DNA of 14,481 bases from positions 1-14,481 of the forward strand of contig CAXYVG010000088.1 of assembly GCA_964292325.1 (NCBI GenBank). The letters run 5' to 3'. The DNA comes from CTSoil-075 sp964292325 (GTDB taxonomy: Bacteria > Bacillota > Negativicutes > DSM-13327). Position numbers and translations under genes: made by a program. How positions within the stretch are numbered: the first letter of the stretch is position 1; each line of letters opens with the position of its first letter. The notes under the pieces were generated by a model. That model had not been told where the DNA came from. It was given only the letters and a program-made list of their open reading frames with translations, and ran no database searches. Below are positions 1 to 7,880 of the stretch, in pieces.

Positions 1-411
1 CAACGTGCTAAAACTAGTCTCACCCTGAATTGCCGCTGGATTAATCGCGCTGTTCTTAACGGTAAGCTTGAAATTATTGGATTCTATCGGCCTTCCTTCC
101 CCAGGAGGAACGAGCTGCAGGGATGCATTCAGCGGTCCGACATTCGTAAGCATGCCGCTTGTATATTCAATCTCAAAAATCCCTTTTATGATGTCAACGT
201 CATCGAAAGCATCCAGTCCAAACTTGGAAGGATCTCTTACGCTGGTCCAACCGAGGTTCAATGTATACCCAGTTAGATCCTCTATGATGCCGGCATTCAC
301 AACCTGTACGCGCATAATCCGGCCGGGTTTCGCTTCCGGATTCTCGAAAAATGTCTTGCCGACCTGGTCCCAAATAATGTCGGCATCAATGATAAATTGT
401 TCTAAGACCAA
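1..411 (-). CDS. BppU-like baseplate upper protein, N-terminal part (runs off the left edge)
   Basis: The minus strand is open from a TTG at 411 to the window edge (137 codons, no stop). The start is set by AGGAG at 425-421, 9 nt before the TTG. The product begins VLEQFIIDADIIW and carries the pattern RIMRVQVVNAG..EDLTGYTLNL, followed by alternating beta strands and short loops. This resembles the N-terminal domain of the BppU family, which links host-binding proteins to the tail tip in Firmicutes siphophages. The assignment comes from remembered family pattern, not a search. The receptor-binding or scaffold part would lie beyond the edge. The gene sits just after a terminator that closes the preceding cassette, so its transcription depends on read-through or antitermination, or on a promoter not seen here. 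The open frame on the opposite strand at 68-436 is a shadow. Confidence 0.72.
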   Translation of the reverse strand, partial: MVLEQFIIDADIIWDQVGKTFFENPEAKPGRIMRVQVVNAGIIEDLTGYTLNLGWTSVRDPSKFGLDAFDDVDIIKGIFEIEYTSGMLTNVGPLNASLQLVPPGEGRPIESNNFKLTVKNSAINPAAIQGETSFSTL

Positions 412-436
412 TATGTATCACTCCTTTTTGGCATAA

Positions 437-470
437 CAAAAAGGCAGCCGAATATTATCGACTACCTTTT
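437..470 (-). terminator. Rho-independent terminator after the two-gene cassette
   Basis: On the minus strand a 12-bp stem (AAAAGGTAGTCG with CGGCTGCCTTTT, two G-U pairs) encloses an 8-nt loop and is followed by a run of five U. It begins 14 bases after the stop codon of the 287-residue gene. This is a standard intrinsic terminator shape. On the plus strand the same stem ends in a run of U4, so weak bidirectional activity is possible, but no plus-strand gene is apparent nearby. A terminator in the middle of a tail operon is unusual and marks the end of an inserted cassette. Confidence 0.82.
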
Positions 471-484
471 CATAAATCCTATTG

Positions 485-1348
485 TTAATTCACATACTCA
501 GCTACGAAATTGTTTACATTAAAATTACTTCCGTGTGTCAAATTAAAATTTGTTAGTCCAATAGCCAACCCAACTGAAGATAAAGCGCTGCGACTTAACA
601 TTGCTTTACCTGTCCAACTTTTAGAAAATGCATCTAACTTAGGATTACTTCGGATTTCTTGATTAATTGTTTCTAAATCCGGGTATTTCCCTTTAAATTT
701 CTCATGGAAAGTCTCAGCTAAATCGAATTTGCTCCCAAGAATAATGGTCAAACAACCGCATGATTGCAAGTGTAGATAAAAAAATTCATTATCAGGTAAT
801 AGTTTATCATCTAAAAAAGGATAAAGCATAGTGTCAAAAAAAGAAGCAATTGTTTGGTTCGTGGGATCTGTAAACCTTATAGTCTGCATCACATATAGCA
901 AAGTTAGGCTATCTATTTGTAATTTTGTTAGCTTGGGTATCACTGTTAATGCTTCATTTAGAACAATTCTCGGAAAAGAGCCATCTTCTTTTGTTCTCTG
1001 CACCAGAACATCGACTAAAAGTTTAGACATTTCTTTATCTCCGAACCGCGCATAGTTTTTTTGAACTTCAAAAATGTTGAATCTAATGTCAGGATCAACT
1101 GTTTTTTCAATTAACCTTTCATCTTCAATTTGTAATTTCTTCAAATATTCATTTGTTATTTCTTCAGCACGCCTATTCGCGATTTGCCTGACATCTTCAC
1201 CTAAATCGTAAAAGTTAGCTTTAAAAACATCCAACGAAACAGTCCTTACCTGTTCCAGAGTTAGACCCTCGTTTACTGTTATACCTTCATTTGCTTGATA
1301 TATCACTGAATTGTTACCTGCATCGGCTGCTTGCTTATTTGTTTGCAT
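485..1348 (-). CDS. LPO_1073/Vpar_1526-like protein of unknown function, second gene of a moron-like cassette
   Basis: This 287-residue soluble protein has no signal peptide or membrane segment. Residues 4-28 form a Gly/Asn/Ser/Gln-rich motif (NKQ.A.AG.NS.I.QA...I..N.G). An alpha-helical region follows, starting VSLDVFKANFYDLGED and continuing with AEEITNEYL, DPDIRFNIFEVQKNYARFGD and LLVDVLVQRTKED, and the C-terminus carries SSVGLAIGLTNFNLTHG. From memory these patterns match the uncharacterised LPO_1073/Vpar_1526 family, at about its usual length. The biochemical role is unknown. The ATG at 1348 has GGAGG 8 nt upstream and overlaps the end of the preceding 68-residue gene by 14 bp, so the two are translationally coupled. 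GC looks clearly lower (about 33-40% in sampled lines) than in the tape measure gene (about 53%), which suggests separate acquisition. A terminator follows. It is not a recognisable tail or lysis protein. A phage-exclusion or host-interaction role is inference from position and motif. Confidence 0.75.
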   Translation of the reverse strand: MQTNKQAADAGNNSVIYQANEGITVNEGLTLEQVRTVSLDVFKANFYDLGEDVRQIANRRAEEITNEYLKKLQIEDERLIEKTVDPDIRFNIFEVQKNYARFGDKEMSKLLVDVLVQRTKEDGSFPRIVLNEALTVIPKLTKLQIDSLTLLYVMQTIRFTDPTNQTIASFFDTMLYPFLDDKLLPDNEFFYLHLQSCGCLTIILGSKFDLAETFHEKFKGKYPDLETINQEIRSNPKLDAFSKSWTGKAMLSRSALSSVGLAIGLTNFNLTHGSNFNVNNFVAEYVN

Positions 1349-1541
1349 CTTCTTTGCCTCCGCTGTTGATGGAAATATTCCCGCCCGCTTGATTGATGGT
1401 TGAATTTTTCCCCGCTTTGGCTTTTTGTTTGTTCACACTTGCTCCGGAATTCTTTTTAAGGAACAACCCAACTATGCCGACAATTATGGTAGCTATAGCG
1501 CCTAATAACTCTTTAGTATTCTCTTGAATCCACTCAACCAT
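1335..1541 (-). CDS. Small membrane-anchored protein sharing a motif with the downstream gene
   Basis: The 68-residue product has a short polar N-terminus, one hydrophobic segment (about residues 12-28, LLGAIATIIVGIVGLFL) and then KK, which suggests a cytoplasmic C-terminal tail. Residues 37-61 of the tail repeat the motif at the N-terminus of the next protein: 14 of 25 positions are identical without gaps (NKQ.A.AG.NS.I.QA...I..N.G). The ATG at 1541 has GGAGG at 1553-1549, 7 nt upstream, and a 25-bp palindrome lies directly before that site. The size and single membrane segment also fit a holin, but the shared motif and the coupling to the 287-residue gene argue for a partner or anchor of that protein. 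No endolysin gene is adjacent. Function is not established. Confidence 0.72.
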   Translation of the reverse strand: MVEWIQENTKELLGAIATIIVGIVGLFLKKNSGASVNKQKAKAGKNSTINQAGGNISINSGGKEDANK

Positions 1542-1554
1542 TTTGAAGCCTCCA

Positions 1555-1579
1555 GTAACATCATTTATAAATATGTTAC
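1555..1579. promoter_or_regulatory. 25-bp palindrome upstream of the two-gene cassette, possible operator
   Basis: On the plus strand GTAACAT (1555-1561) and ATGTTAC (1573-1579) form a perfect 7-bp inverted repeat. Between them lies a second perfect palindrome, ATTTATAAAT (1563-1572). The element ends one base before the ribosome binding site (1553-1549) of the 68-residue gene. It could be a repressor operator, or a hairpin controlling ribosome access; the AT-rich centre makes a strong RNA hairpin less likely. A TATAAA lies inside it and a TAAAAT (minus strand, about 1608-1603) lies upstream. Neither has a good -35 partner, so I do not call a promoter. Confidence 0.45.
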
Positions 1580-1598
1580 GTCATTGGTCTCATAATGT

Positions 1599-1790
1599 CT
1601 ATTTTATTCGAAATTTGATTAGAGGATAATTCTCCTTGAAGTATTGTAAATCACCACAGTTAGAACATCGGTGCTCAATTTTAATTTCAGGCATATAGGA
1701 ATTATTACCGGTTGGCCGCAGCTGACCTATTTGGCATTCATCACAGACATAAACAACGCCAAATGGTTCCACTTCTACTTCTTTTTCCAA
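1599..1790 (-). CDS. Small zinc-ribbon protein of unknown function
   Basis: This 63-residue protein has two CxxC knuckles (CDEC near residue 16 and CSNC near residue 42), separated by a basic/polar stretch of about 22 residues. That arrangement is typical of a small structural zinc ribbon. The start is a TTG at 1790, chosen because AGGAG overlaps the stop of the tail-tip gene and lies 9 nt upstream; no in-frame ATG is better placed. It begins 14 bases after that stop. Its job is unknown: such ribbons bind nucleic acid or protein, and nothing here decides between them. It could be the last gene of the tail-tip group or the first of the accessory cassette that follows. The 57-base gap before the next gene holds the palindrome at 1555-1579. 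Confidence 0.68.
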   Translation of the reverse strand: MEKEVEVEPFGVVYVCDECQIGQLRPTGNNSYMPEIKIEHRCSNCGDLQYFKENYPLIKFRIK

Positions 1791-1804
1791 TGATGCTCAC
1801 TCCT

Positions 1805-3847
1805 CTATTTTCCTTCTAACGTGCGAACTCTCGACTCCAACGCCTCAATCCTCGCCAATAACTCCTGGACTCCTTTTGTGGTCAATGCGATTGCCTTGTA
1901 CAAATCAATACTCTTTCCATCTCTCCCTGATATGTATGGGCTGTTTTCTGCAATGAAGCCAAGCTGCTTGTTCTCTATTCCAGATTCCACGTTATGGTTC
2001 AAATCGTATTCGACGACTGCTAAACTGCTTATTTTATCCAAAGCGCTTATTTCTGTACTCATGATATTCTGCTTAAAGTCCTCACTAGATCCGACCTCAA
2101 ACGCTGAAGCAGCAATCGGTGCAAATGATAAATCAGAGTCGTGTACAACGTGAACCCGATCAATCGTTTGAAAATACATGATCGCATTTCGCGCTGTGAT
2201 GCGCTGGTGGTTCGAAAGTGCTCCGGTCTCAAAATCTTTGTCCATAAAATCTATGTACTTGTCTGATCCGAAACCTCCCCGTAGAATCAGTGAAGTGTTT
2301 AACGATGTGCCTGTATTGCCTTCACCGGGCTCGAAGATGAAACCTTCTTCTGAATATCTTAAACGCCTCACCTTGGTTCCGTTTTGATAATAGATTTCCC
2401 CCTGATCAAACACCAAAATATCTCCAGTTGTCGGGTTCGTGAACTGCATGATGCTGGCGATAAGGTTTAACCAGAAGTTGGCTCCGGAGATACTAGCTGT
2501 CGTCAAAGCGTTCAAATTCAGATTTATTGCATTGATGTTGGCGAAGTTTACTGTCCCACCAAGCGAGTCGGCAGAGTAGGCCTCCTTATTCCAGTACGCG
2601 CCATCATAGACATACATCTCTATTTCCCCATCACCGACTGGCTTATACCAAACATCGTTTTTAACCATTCCAGTTAACGGCTCATCCGTTCCCCTGAAGA
2701 CACGATTCTTACCGTTCGCTGCTTTCTCGATGGTGTTGGTAAGCGATACAGTAACCTCTTTTACTAAGTCTTTGTAACCACTCTTCAAGTCATCATAAAA
2801 GCTCGTTCTTACGGAGCCGACCTTGAGTGATTGGTTTTTCTCCCTGAGTACATCAAACACTATTTGCGTCACCTTCGCGGTTAGGTTTACATCAAACTGC
2901 TTTGAGTAAACAGTTATAGTGTCGCACACTTCGACATTCTCAAATGACTTGAATTGTTCATACTCGCTGCTGTCAGACAAGTCATCCAGATCCACATCCA
3001 TCGCTACACTTGGTTTATCAATCCCAGCATTTTCAATAAAATAATTAGAAGCTGCAGTATTCAAACTAGCGAGATCCGTCACTCGATCATCACTAGAATA
3101 ATCGACCGGCAGAATCATTGTGACCGGGTAATTGTTCGCGTACTGAGAAATGACAAGGCTGCCGATAACGGTCTCTTCCGCCTCGCTTCCTTCAGGAGTG
3201 TGTGTAAAATAGGGCAGAATCTGTGTTACTAAACCTTTAGTTGAATACTCTGCTTCCAGTCCTGTCAGGTTTTTACCGTGGCGAATCGTTGCAACATTAT
3301 TTCTGCCGCGCCTAGCATATAGCCAAATAAAATCATTTCCCCGTTTTATCTCTCCCCCGAACACATCCAACAAAGACCCCTCTTCGCCAGCTATGCAATT
3401 TAATGGGTTCCGCATCTTCCAATCAATGCTATTAGTTGCATTGATATCCGAATGAAACATGAAATCAGTAGGTTGAATTAAACTATTCTTCATCACATCA
3501 AGGGCCGTTTGTGGCGTAACATCATTGGAAACAACGCTTTGAACTAAATTACCGCCAAGGTCATTGGAGATGCTTGTCGCGTAAACGGACAAGACTTGTG
3601 TTATCGTATCTAGCTGCCGTTCATAGATCCTAAAAAGATGTAAATCATCAACTGAATTGGGCTTTGCCTTTACCAGACATAACTCTTGGATCTCTGCGTA
3701 ATGCAAGCCAGATGCCGGATATTCCAGATAAAGTTCAAATTCGCCGTTACGTTCTTCAGTCACTTCACACGCAATTGTCTCCGACAATGCCCCGATGCCA
3801 TTATGATTAAAGTCTGTTTCACCTGCTTTGTATAGAATCGGCTTCAT
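1805..3847 (-). CDS. Tail-tip protein Tal (tail-associated, endopeptidase-like) with C-terminal S74 intramolecular chaperone
   Basis: I start at the ATG at 3847 (680 aa) because it overlaps the Dit stop as ATGA and has GGAGA 8 nt upstream. The ATG at 3862 would add five residues (MEISR). The N-terminal half (about residues 1-360) resembles the phage minor structural/Prophage_tail family, which forms the Tal trimer closing the tail tube in Gram-positive siphophages. The middle carries beta-rich segments. From about residue 587 there is a Peptidase_S74 (intramolecular chaperone of auto-processing) domain: SSEDFK gives the Ser-x4-Lys spacing of the catalytic dyad, followed by QNI, LGFIAEN and a terminal coiled coil (LLARIEALESRVRTLEG). 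This domain assists trimer folding and then cuts itself off just before the serine. The gene lies downstream of Dit, as expected. Confidence 0.88.
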   Translation of the reverse strand: MKPILYKAGETDFNHNGIGALSETIACEVTEERNGEFELYLEYPASGLHYAEIQELCLVKAKPNSVDDLHLFRIYERQLDTITQVLSVYATSISNDLGGNLVQSVVSNDVTPQTALDVMKNSLIQPTDFMFHSDINATNSIDWKMRNPLNCIAGEEGSLLDVFGGEIKRGNDFIWLYARRGRNNVATIRHGKNLTGLEAEYSTKGLVTQILPYFTHTPEGSEAEETVIGSLVISQYANNYPVTMILPVDYSSDDRVTDLASLNTAASNYFIENAGIDKPSVAMDVDLDDLSDSSEYEQFKSFENVEVCDTITVYSKQFDVNLTAKVTQIVFDVLREKNQSLKVGSVRTSFYDDLKSGYKDLVKEVTVSLTNTIEKAANGKNRVFRGTDEPLTGMVKNDVWYKPVGDGEIEMYVYDGAYWNKEAYSADSLGGTVNFANINAINLNLNALTTASISGANFWLNLIASIMQFTNPTTGDILVFDQGEIYYQNGTKVRRLRYSEEGFIFEPGEGNTGTSLNTSLILRGGFGSDKYIDFMDKDFETGALSNHQRITARNAIMYFQTIDRVHVVHDSDLSFAPIAASAFEVGSSEDFKQNIMSTEISALDKISSLAVVEYDLNHNVESGIENKQLGFIAENSPYISGRDGKSIDLYKAIALTTKGVQELLARIEALESRVRTLEGK

Positions 3848-4581
3848 ACGAGAGATCTCCATTTCGGTTTGATTTTAATTGCGGTGACTCCTGCACCAGT
3901 CCAAGTAATGACATTATTTCCAGGAAAAAAGACAGGAAAATCAATAGAATACATCTTGCTATTCTCGTTCACTAGCAGACCGTTCACAGTTTTATAACAG
4001 TGTTGGATTTCGCTATCCAGGATGACCTCATCTACGATATTTTTGATTACATAATCAATGCCATTTATTGTTAGCGTGCAATCACCGATACCTTGGATAG
4101 TGATCAACGGTTCAGCCTCATAGGGTGTCGGATTTAAAATGGTTGCACCCTCCAGCAATTCATAAGTGCCGCTGCCGATCAGATATTTATATGGCTTCAC
4201 TGAAAAAGTTACTTCAAAAACATCAAAGTGCCGGAACGTGCTATTTCCTTTGAAGCGAGGATATTCGGTATTGATCACCTTGTATATTTTTTCAGAATCA
4301 AAGTACGGGATAAATTCCACATATCGGTTAAATAAAAAAGAAGCTGCCACTCTGCTCCGTTGCAGCGGCAAATCTTCTTCATCGTCCGTCATATAAAAAA
4401 TTTCAAGTGCCATTTGCGTATTGCTGTAGGACCCGTCATCAAAAGGGATTGCACCATTAACACCAGGAATCTCTTTTAATTCGATCTTCCTGTTCGGCGT
4501 TTCAATTATAGGACGTTCAGATATGAGCGCTCCGATATCATCGCTATGCACACCATTCAAATAAAAGCTTCCTGGTTTCAA
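3844..4581 (-). CDS. Distal tail protein (Dit)
   Basis: This 245-residue protein begins MKPGSFYLNGVHSDDIG and contains IPGVNGAIPFDDGSY and FEVTFSVKPYKYL. These patterns fit the siphovirus distal tail family, whose hexamer joins the tail tube to the Tal trimer and baseplate. The size is usual for the family. The start is a TTG at 4581, supported by GGAG 8 nt upstream and a TTGA overlap with the tape measure stop. The order tape measure - Dit - Tal is conserved in Gram-positive siphophages and supports the call. Confidence 0.9.
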   Translation of the reverse strand: MKPGSFYLNGVHSDDIGALISERPIIETPNRKIELKEIPGVNGAIPFDDGSYSNTQMALEIFYMTDDEEDLPLQRSRVAASFLFNRYVEFIPYFDSEKIYKVINTEYPRFKGNSTFRHFDVFEVTFSVKPYKYLIGSGTYELLEGATILNPTPYEAEPLITIQGIGDCTLTINGIDYVIKNIVDEVILDSEIQHCYKTVNGLLVNENSKMYSIDFPVFFPGNNVITWTGAGVTAIKIKPKWRSLV

Positions 4582-7500
4582 TGTACCTTCTCCCCTCTAT
4601 TGATAATCTTTCGATCATTCATATTTTTAAGTTCTCGTGATATTTTTTCAGTAATGTTTTTAACAGTTTTGTTCGGTAATTCACCATAAGCCGTAATATT
4701 GAAATGGTTATGGATTTCCGTGGTAATCTGCTTTGAATTATCGACATTATTTGATCCGGTATTTTCGCCGAACGACTCTCTTTTCCCAAAACTAGCAATC
4801 AGTCTTTGCGCTTCGGTGCTGCCTTCCACACCTGTCGCAAAGTGAGGGATGTCCATCCTGAAGTGTTGTATACTCGGCCAAATTTTCGTCCCTTTTGGCA
4901 AGTTCGGATAAAATGTATCTGTATCCGGGGAAATTCCAAAGTATCCACTAGGCGTAAGAAATGGCTCTTCACGCCCGCCATCTCCGAGTACGGCAGGACC
5001 ACCTCTAAAGCTGTCATCACCGGTTGCCCGGTATCCAGCCCCTTGCGCTCCGGTTGGGCTAGTGGGCGTATAGACTCTCCCTGCATCCACGTTGATGAAA
5101 ACCTGTTCATCAGGGATGCCCTTCAAGCGTGTCATTACATCTGCAATCGCATATAAAGCCGGGCTTGTATCAATATAGATGGATTTAGAAGGGATACCAG
5201 TCTGATTGTAATAATCAATTACACCCTGGAGCACTCCTACTTTATCCTGAACTGAGCCCAAAGATCCTATTTGAGAAGCGGCACTTTCCGAGATAACTCC
5301 AGCTTGCACTAATGCATTCAAGCTGACATTATCAACCATACCCTGCATGTTTGCAGATAGGAAGTCCTGGGCTCCTGCGACATCTGACAAACTCTTGCCG
5401 CTGTTCGATGCAAGGGTCGCATAACTGCCAATCATGGAGACCACTTCTTCAGATGTCAGTTCTCGGTTTTCACGTGCTGCAGTAGCTACGATGTTGTTTA
5501 TATTATCATTTGCGGATTGTGTGATTTGAGTCATCATAGAGTAGTGCATTCCATTGTCCATGACGCGCTTTTCGTATTCTGCTTGCGTGATTACGCCGGT
5601 TTCTAGCATGTGGTCAAGTTTGGCTTGTTCTGCATCTTTTTGAGCTTGGAAACCAGCAATAATTTCCTCTGTTACGGATTGGTTTGCCGCAATCGTAGCC
5701 ATAGCAACTTCTTCACTCATCACTTTGCCTTCTGTAAAGGTGTTCATGACTTCTTGCATCGTGTTATCGATTATAAGACGATAATTCTCATATCCATCTT
5801 GTATATCGGCCAGAACTTCATCAGAAAAACCTAATCCTTTAAGACTCTCTCCCAAACCTTCATGATAGACGTTAACACCATCGATCAGTTCAGTATATCC
5901 GTTCCAATCATCTTCCATAGCGGTAACGGCATCGGAGTTTTGACCCTTGATCCGTTCGATTGCTTCCGCGTAGGTTTCCCCGGTATTCTTCACGGAGCCC
6001 TGGATCTGTTGCTGGGATTCGACTACCGGTTTCGCTCCATCGATAACGGCGTTATACCACTCCTCGTACTTGCCTTTTGTGGCATCGATTGCCTCTTCAT
6101 GCGCCTTGTCTTCTTTATGCATTTCATTGTAAATGGCGGTACCGACTCCTACGGCCGCTAATGAAACGGCACCGATGCCAAGTATCCAAGGATTCGTAAA
6201 GAGTGCAGCAGCTCCTCCGGCTCCTGTTGCAGCTGGTGCGACGCCACCAAGAGCACCTGCCACCCCAGCGGTTCCGAGTCCTGTTGTAATACCAGGAAGC
6301 AATTTCAGCATTGCACCTAAGCCACCGGAAACACCACTGAACACTTCCCCAGCCGGCCCTGCAGCAGCCGCTACGAGTCCCCATTGCACCACATTCTCCT
6401 GCATATCCGGGCCCAAATCGTTCCAAGCATCCGTCAGGTTATCTACGGCATCTTCCAGGATTGGCAGTGCCTCCTCGCCCATCTCAAGCAGGATATCTCC
6501 AAGTGGCACGAGTGTATCCGTCATATCACGGAACATAGACTGGAATTTCTGCGACTGCGTAGCCTCAAGCGTATCGACAACCGTCTGAGCGGCGCCATTC
6601 ACATTACCGTATTCTTCCGTCACGTTTCCAAGAGCCTCCACAACCTTGGCCCCGGCATCTTCCCCAAGCGATCCCCAAATCTGTGTTAAAGCCATCGCTT
6701 TTTCTTGCGGATCCTGAATGCTTGCCAAATTCTGCGCCATTCTCCTGAACAGTTCATCATTCGACTCGCCGGAAGCTTCCCAGGTATCATAGATTTCTTT
6801 CCAGCTGCCGCCCATCTCTTCGACGGCCGTTTTGATCGTGCCGTCCCCGATGCGGATCCCGAACTCTTTCACTAGGTCATTCACTTTGTCCAAGTTATAA
6901 GCCCCGGCATCAAGCCCGGCCTGAAGCGTGTTAAACATCTCCTGGGCTGAATAGCCATTCTGCTCCCATAGCGGCGCATACTCCGCCAAGTTATCGCCGA
7001 GCTCGTCTGTCTTGTTCAGACCTTTTTGAGCTCCGACTACCATGTAATCAAAAGCCTCTTGGGCCGTCAAGCCGTAGGTCTGCATGAGAGAGTTCACACC
7101 GCGCAGGGTTTCGCTCGTATCCATTCCGAGCGATTGTTCCAAAGCAATAGCTTCCTTCGTAATAGCCGCCAGATCTTCATCCGGCAGGCTCCCGAGCTGC
7201 TCCTTTACTTCGAGTAATGAAGTAGTCACGGAGTCCAGGGAATCGCCCCATCCGTCCTTAAATACATCATTGGCAATGCCTGCCACCTTCTCTGCCTCTT
7301 CAGCCGTTCCGCCTAAGTTATTCTGAATCTTAGCTGTAGCATCCGCCACATTATTAGCGCTTAGTACGGCGGCCGCACCCAAAGCGAGGACTGCTGGAGT
7401 CACTGTCTTAGTCAAGCCATCACCAAGTTTTCCGGCCTTTTCAGATATACCAGTCAACTGATTGCCATATTTCGTAAAGGCTGACTGTGATTTGTTCATT

Positions 7501-7859
7501 TCAGTCGTTACGCTGCCGATATACCGCTCCAAATTGTTCAGGCTGGCTAGTTCCTTGTTATACGCAGTAGCGGCGGCATCGGCTTCTTTTGAGCCTTCTC
7601 CGTGTGCTTTCGCCATCTTCTCATAGGATTGGCGGGCGCTGTCGACCTTCGTCTTTTGGATCTCCAGCTTCTTATTTAATCCGTCCAGTTGCGTTTGATA
7701 TTTTTTAAGTGATGCATCGCCTTTGTCAAAAGCGGAAAGATTTGCTTTCATCTCACTATTGACCAGGGCTAGTTTTTTATTCAAGTCCTTTAGACCGCTC
7801 TCAACTTGTACGCTGTCAAGGTCCAATCCAATGGAAAGACCTTCTATTCTTTCGGACAT
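4578..7859 (-). CDS. Tail tape measure protein
   Basis: The 1093-residue protein is the longest in the window and sits between the tail assembly chaperones and Dit, the fixed place of the tape measure. Residues 1-140 are charged and helical with coiled-coil character (LNKKLALVNSEMKANLSAF, LDGLNKKLEIQKTKVDSA). A phage tail TP901-type region follows (ADATAKIQNNLGGTAEEAEKVA and QTYGLTAQEAFDYMVVGAQKGLNKT, each part of longer matches). About residues 490-580 are Gly/Ala-rich and hydrophobic, ending in likely membrane-spanning stretches (ILGIGAVSLAAVGVGTAIY) used during DNA ejection. At about 0.15 nm per residue the length predicts a tail near 160 nm. No lysozyme or peptidase domain was recognised. 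The ATG at 7859 has AGGAGG upstream. Confidence 0.93.
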   Translation of the reverse strand: MSERIEGLSIGLDLDSVQVESGLKDLNKKLALVNSEMKANLSAFDKGDASLKKYQTQLDGLNKKLEIQKTKVDSARQSYEKMAKAHGEGSKEADAAATAYNKELASLNNLERYIGSVTTEMNKSQSAFTKYGNQLTGISEKAGKLGDGLTKTVTPAVLALGAAAVLSANNVADATAKIQNNLGGTAEEAEKVAGIANDVFKDGWGDSLDSVTTSLLEVKEQLGSLPDEDLAAITKEAIALEQSLGMDTSETLRGVNSLMQTYGLTAQEAFDYMVVGAQKGLNKTDELGDNLAEYAPLWEQNGYSAQEMFNTLQAGLDAGAYNLDKVNDLVKEFGIRIGDGTIKTAVEEMGGSWKEIYDTWEASGESNDELFRRMAQNLASIQDPQEKAMALTQIWGSLGEDAGAKVVEALGNVTEEYGNVNGAAQTVVDTLEATQSQKFQSMFRDMTDTLVPLGDILLEMGEEALPILEDAVDNLTDAWNDLGPDMQENVVQWGLVAAAAGPAGEVFSGVSGGLGAMLKLLPGITTGLGTAGVAGALGGVAPAATGAGGAAALFTNPWILGIGAVSLAAVGVGTAIYNEMHKEDKAHEEAIDATKGKYEEWYNAVIDGAKPVVESQQQIQGSVKNTGETYAEAIERIKGQNSDAVTAMEDDWNGYTELIDGVNVYHEGLGESLKGLGFSDEVLADIQDGYENYRLIIDNTMQEVMNTFTEGKVMSEEVAMATIAANQSVTEEIIAGFQAQKDAEQAKLDHMLETGVITQAEYEKRVMDNGMHYSMMTQITQSANDNINNIVATAARENRELTSEEVVSMIGSYATLASNSGKSLSDVAGAQDFLSANMQGMVDNVSLNALVQAGVISESAASQIGSLGSVQDKVGVLQGVIDYYNQTGIPSKSIYIDTSPALYAIADVMTRLKGIPDEQVFINVDAGRVYTPTSPTGAQGAGYRATGDDSFRGGPAVLGDGGREEPFLTPSGYFGISPDTDTFYPNLPKGTKIWPSIQHFRMDIPHFATGVEGSTEAQRLIASFGKRESFGENTGSNNVDNSKQITTEIHNHFNITAYGELPNKTVKNITEKISRELKNMNDRKIINRGEKVH

Positions 7860-7880
7860 CGCTTACCTCCTTTCTGCCAG

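Noticed and set aside
68..436. 122-codon open frame on the plus strand
   Set aside because: It lies opposite the BppU-like gene and its residue pattern has no domain character. The minus strand has a ribosome site and a recognisable product.
1335..1541. Holin call for the 68-residue membrane protein
   Set aside because: Size and membrane segment fit, but no endolysin follows, and the C-terminal tail shares a motif with the downstream soluble protein.
6133..6588. 151-codon plus-strand frame rich in Ala and Pro
   Set aside because: It is the mirror of the Gly/Ala-rich hydrophobic part of the tape measure gene, with no ribosome site or family pattern.
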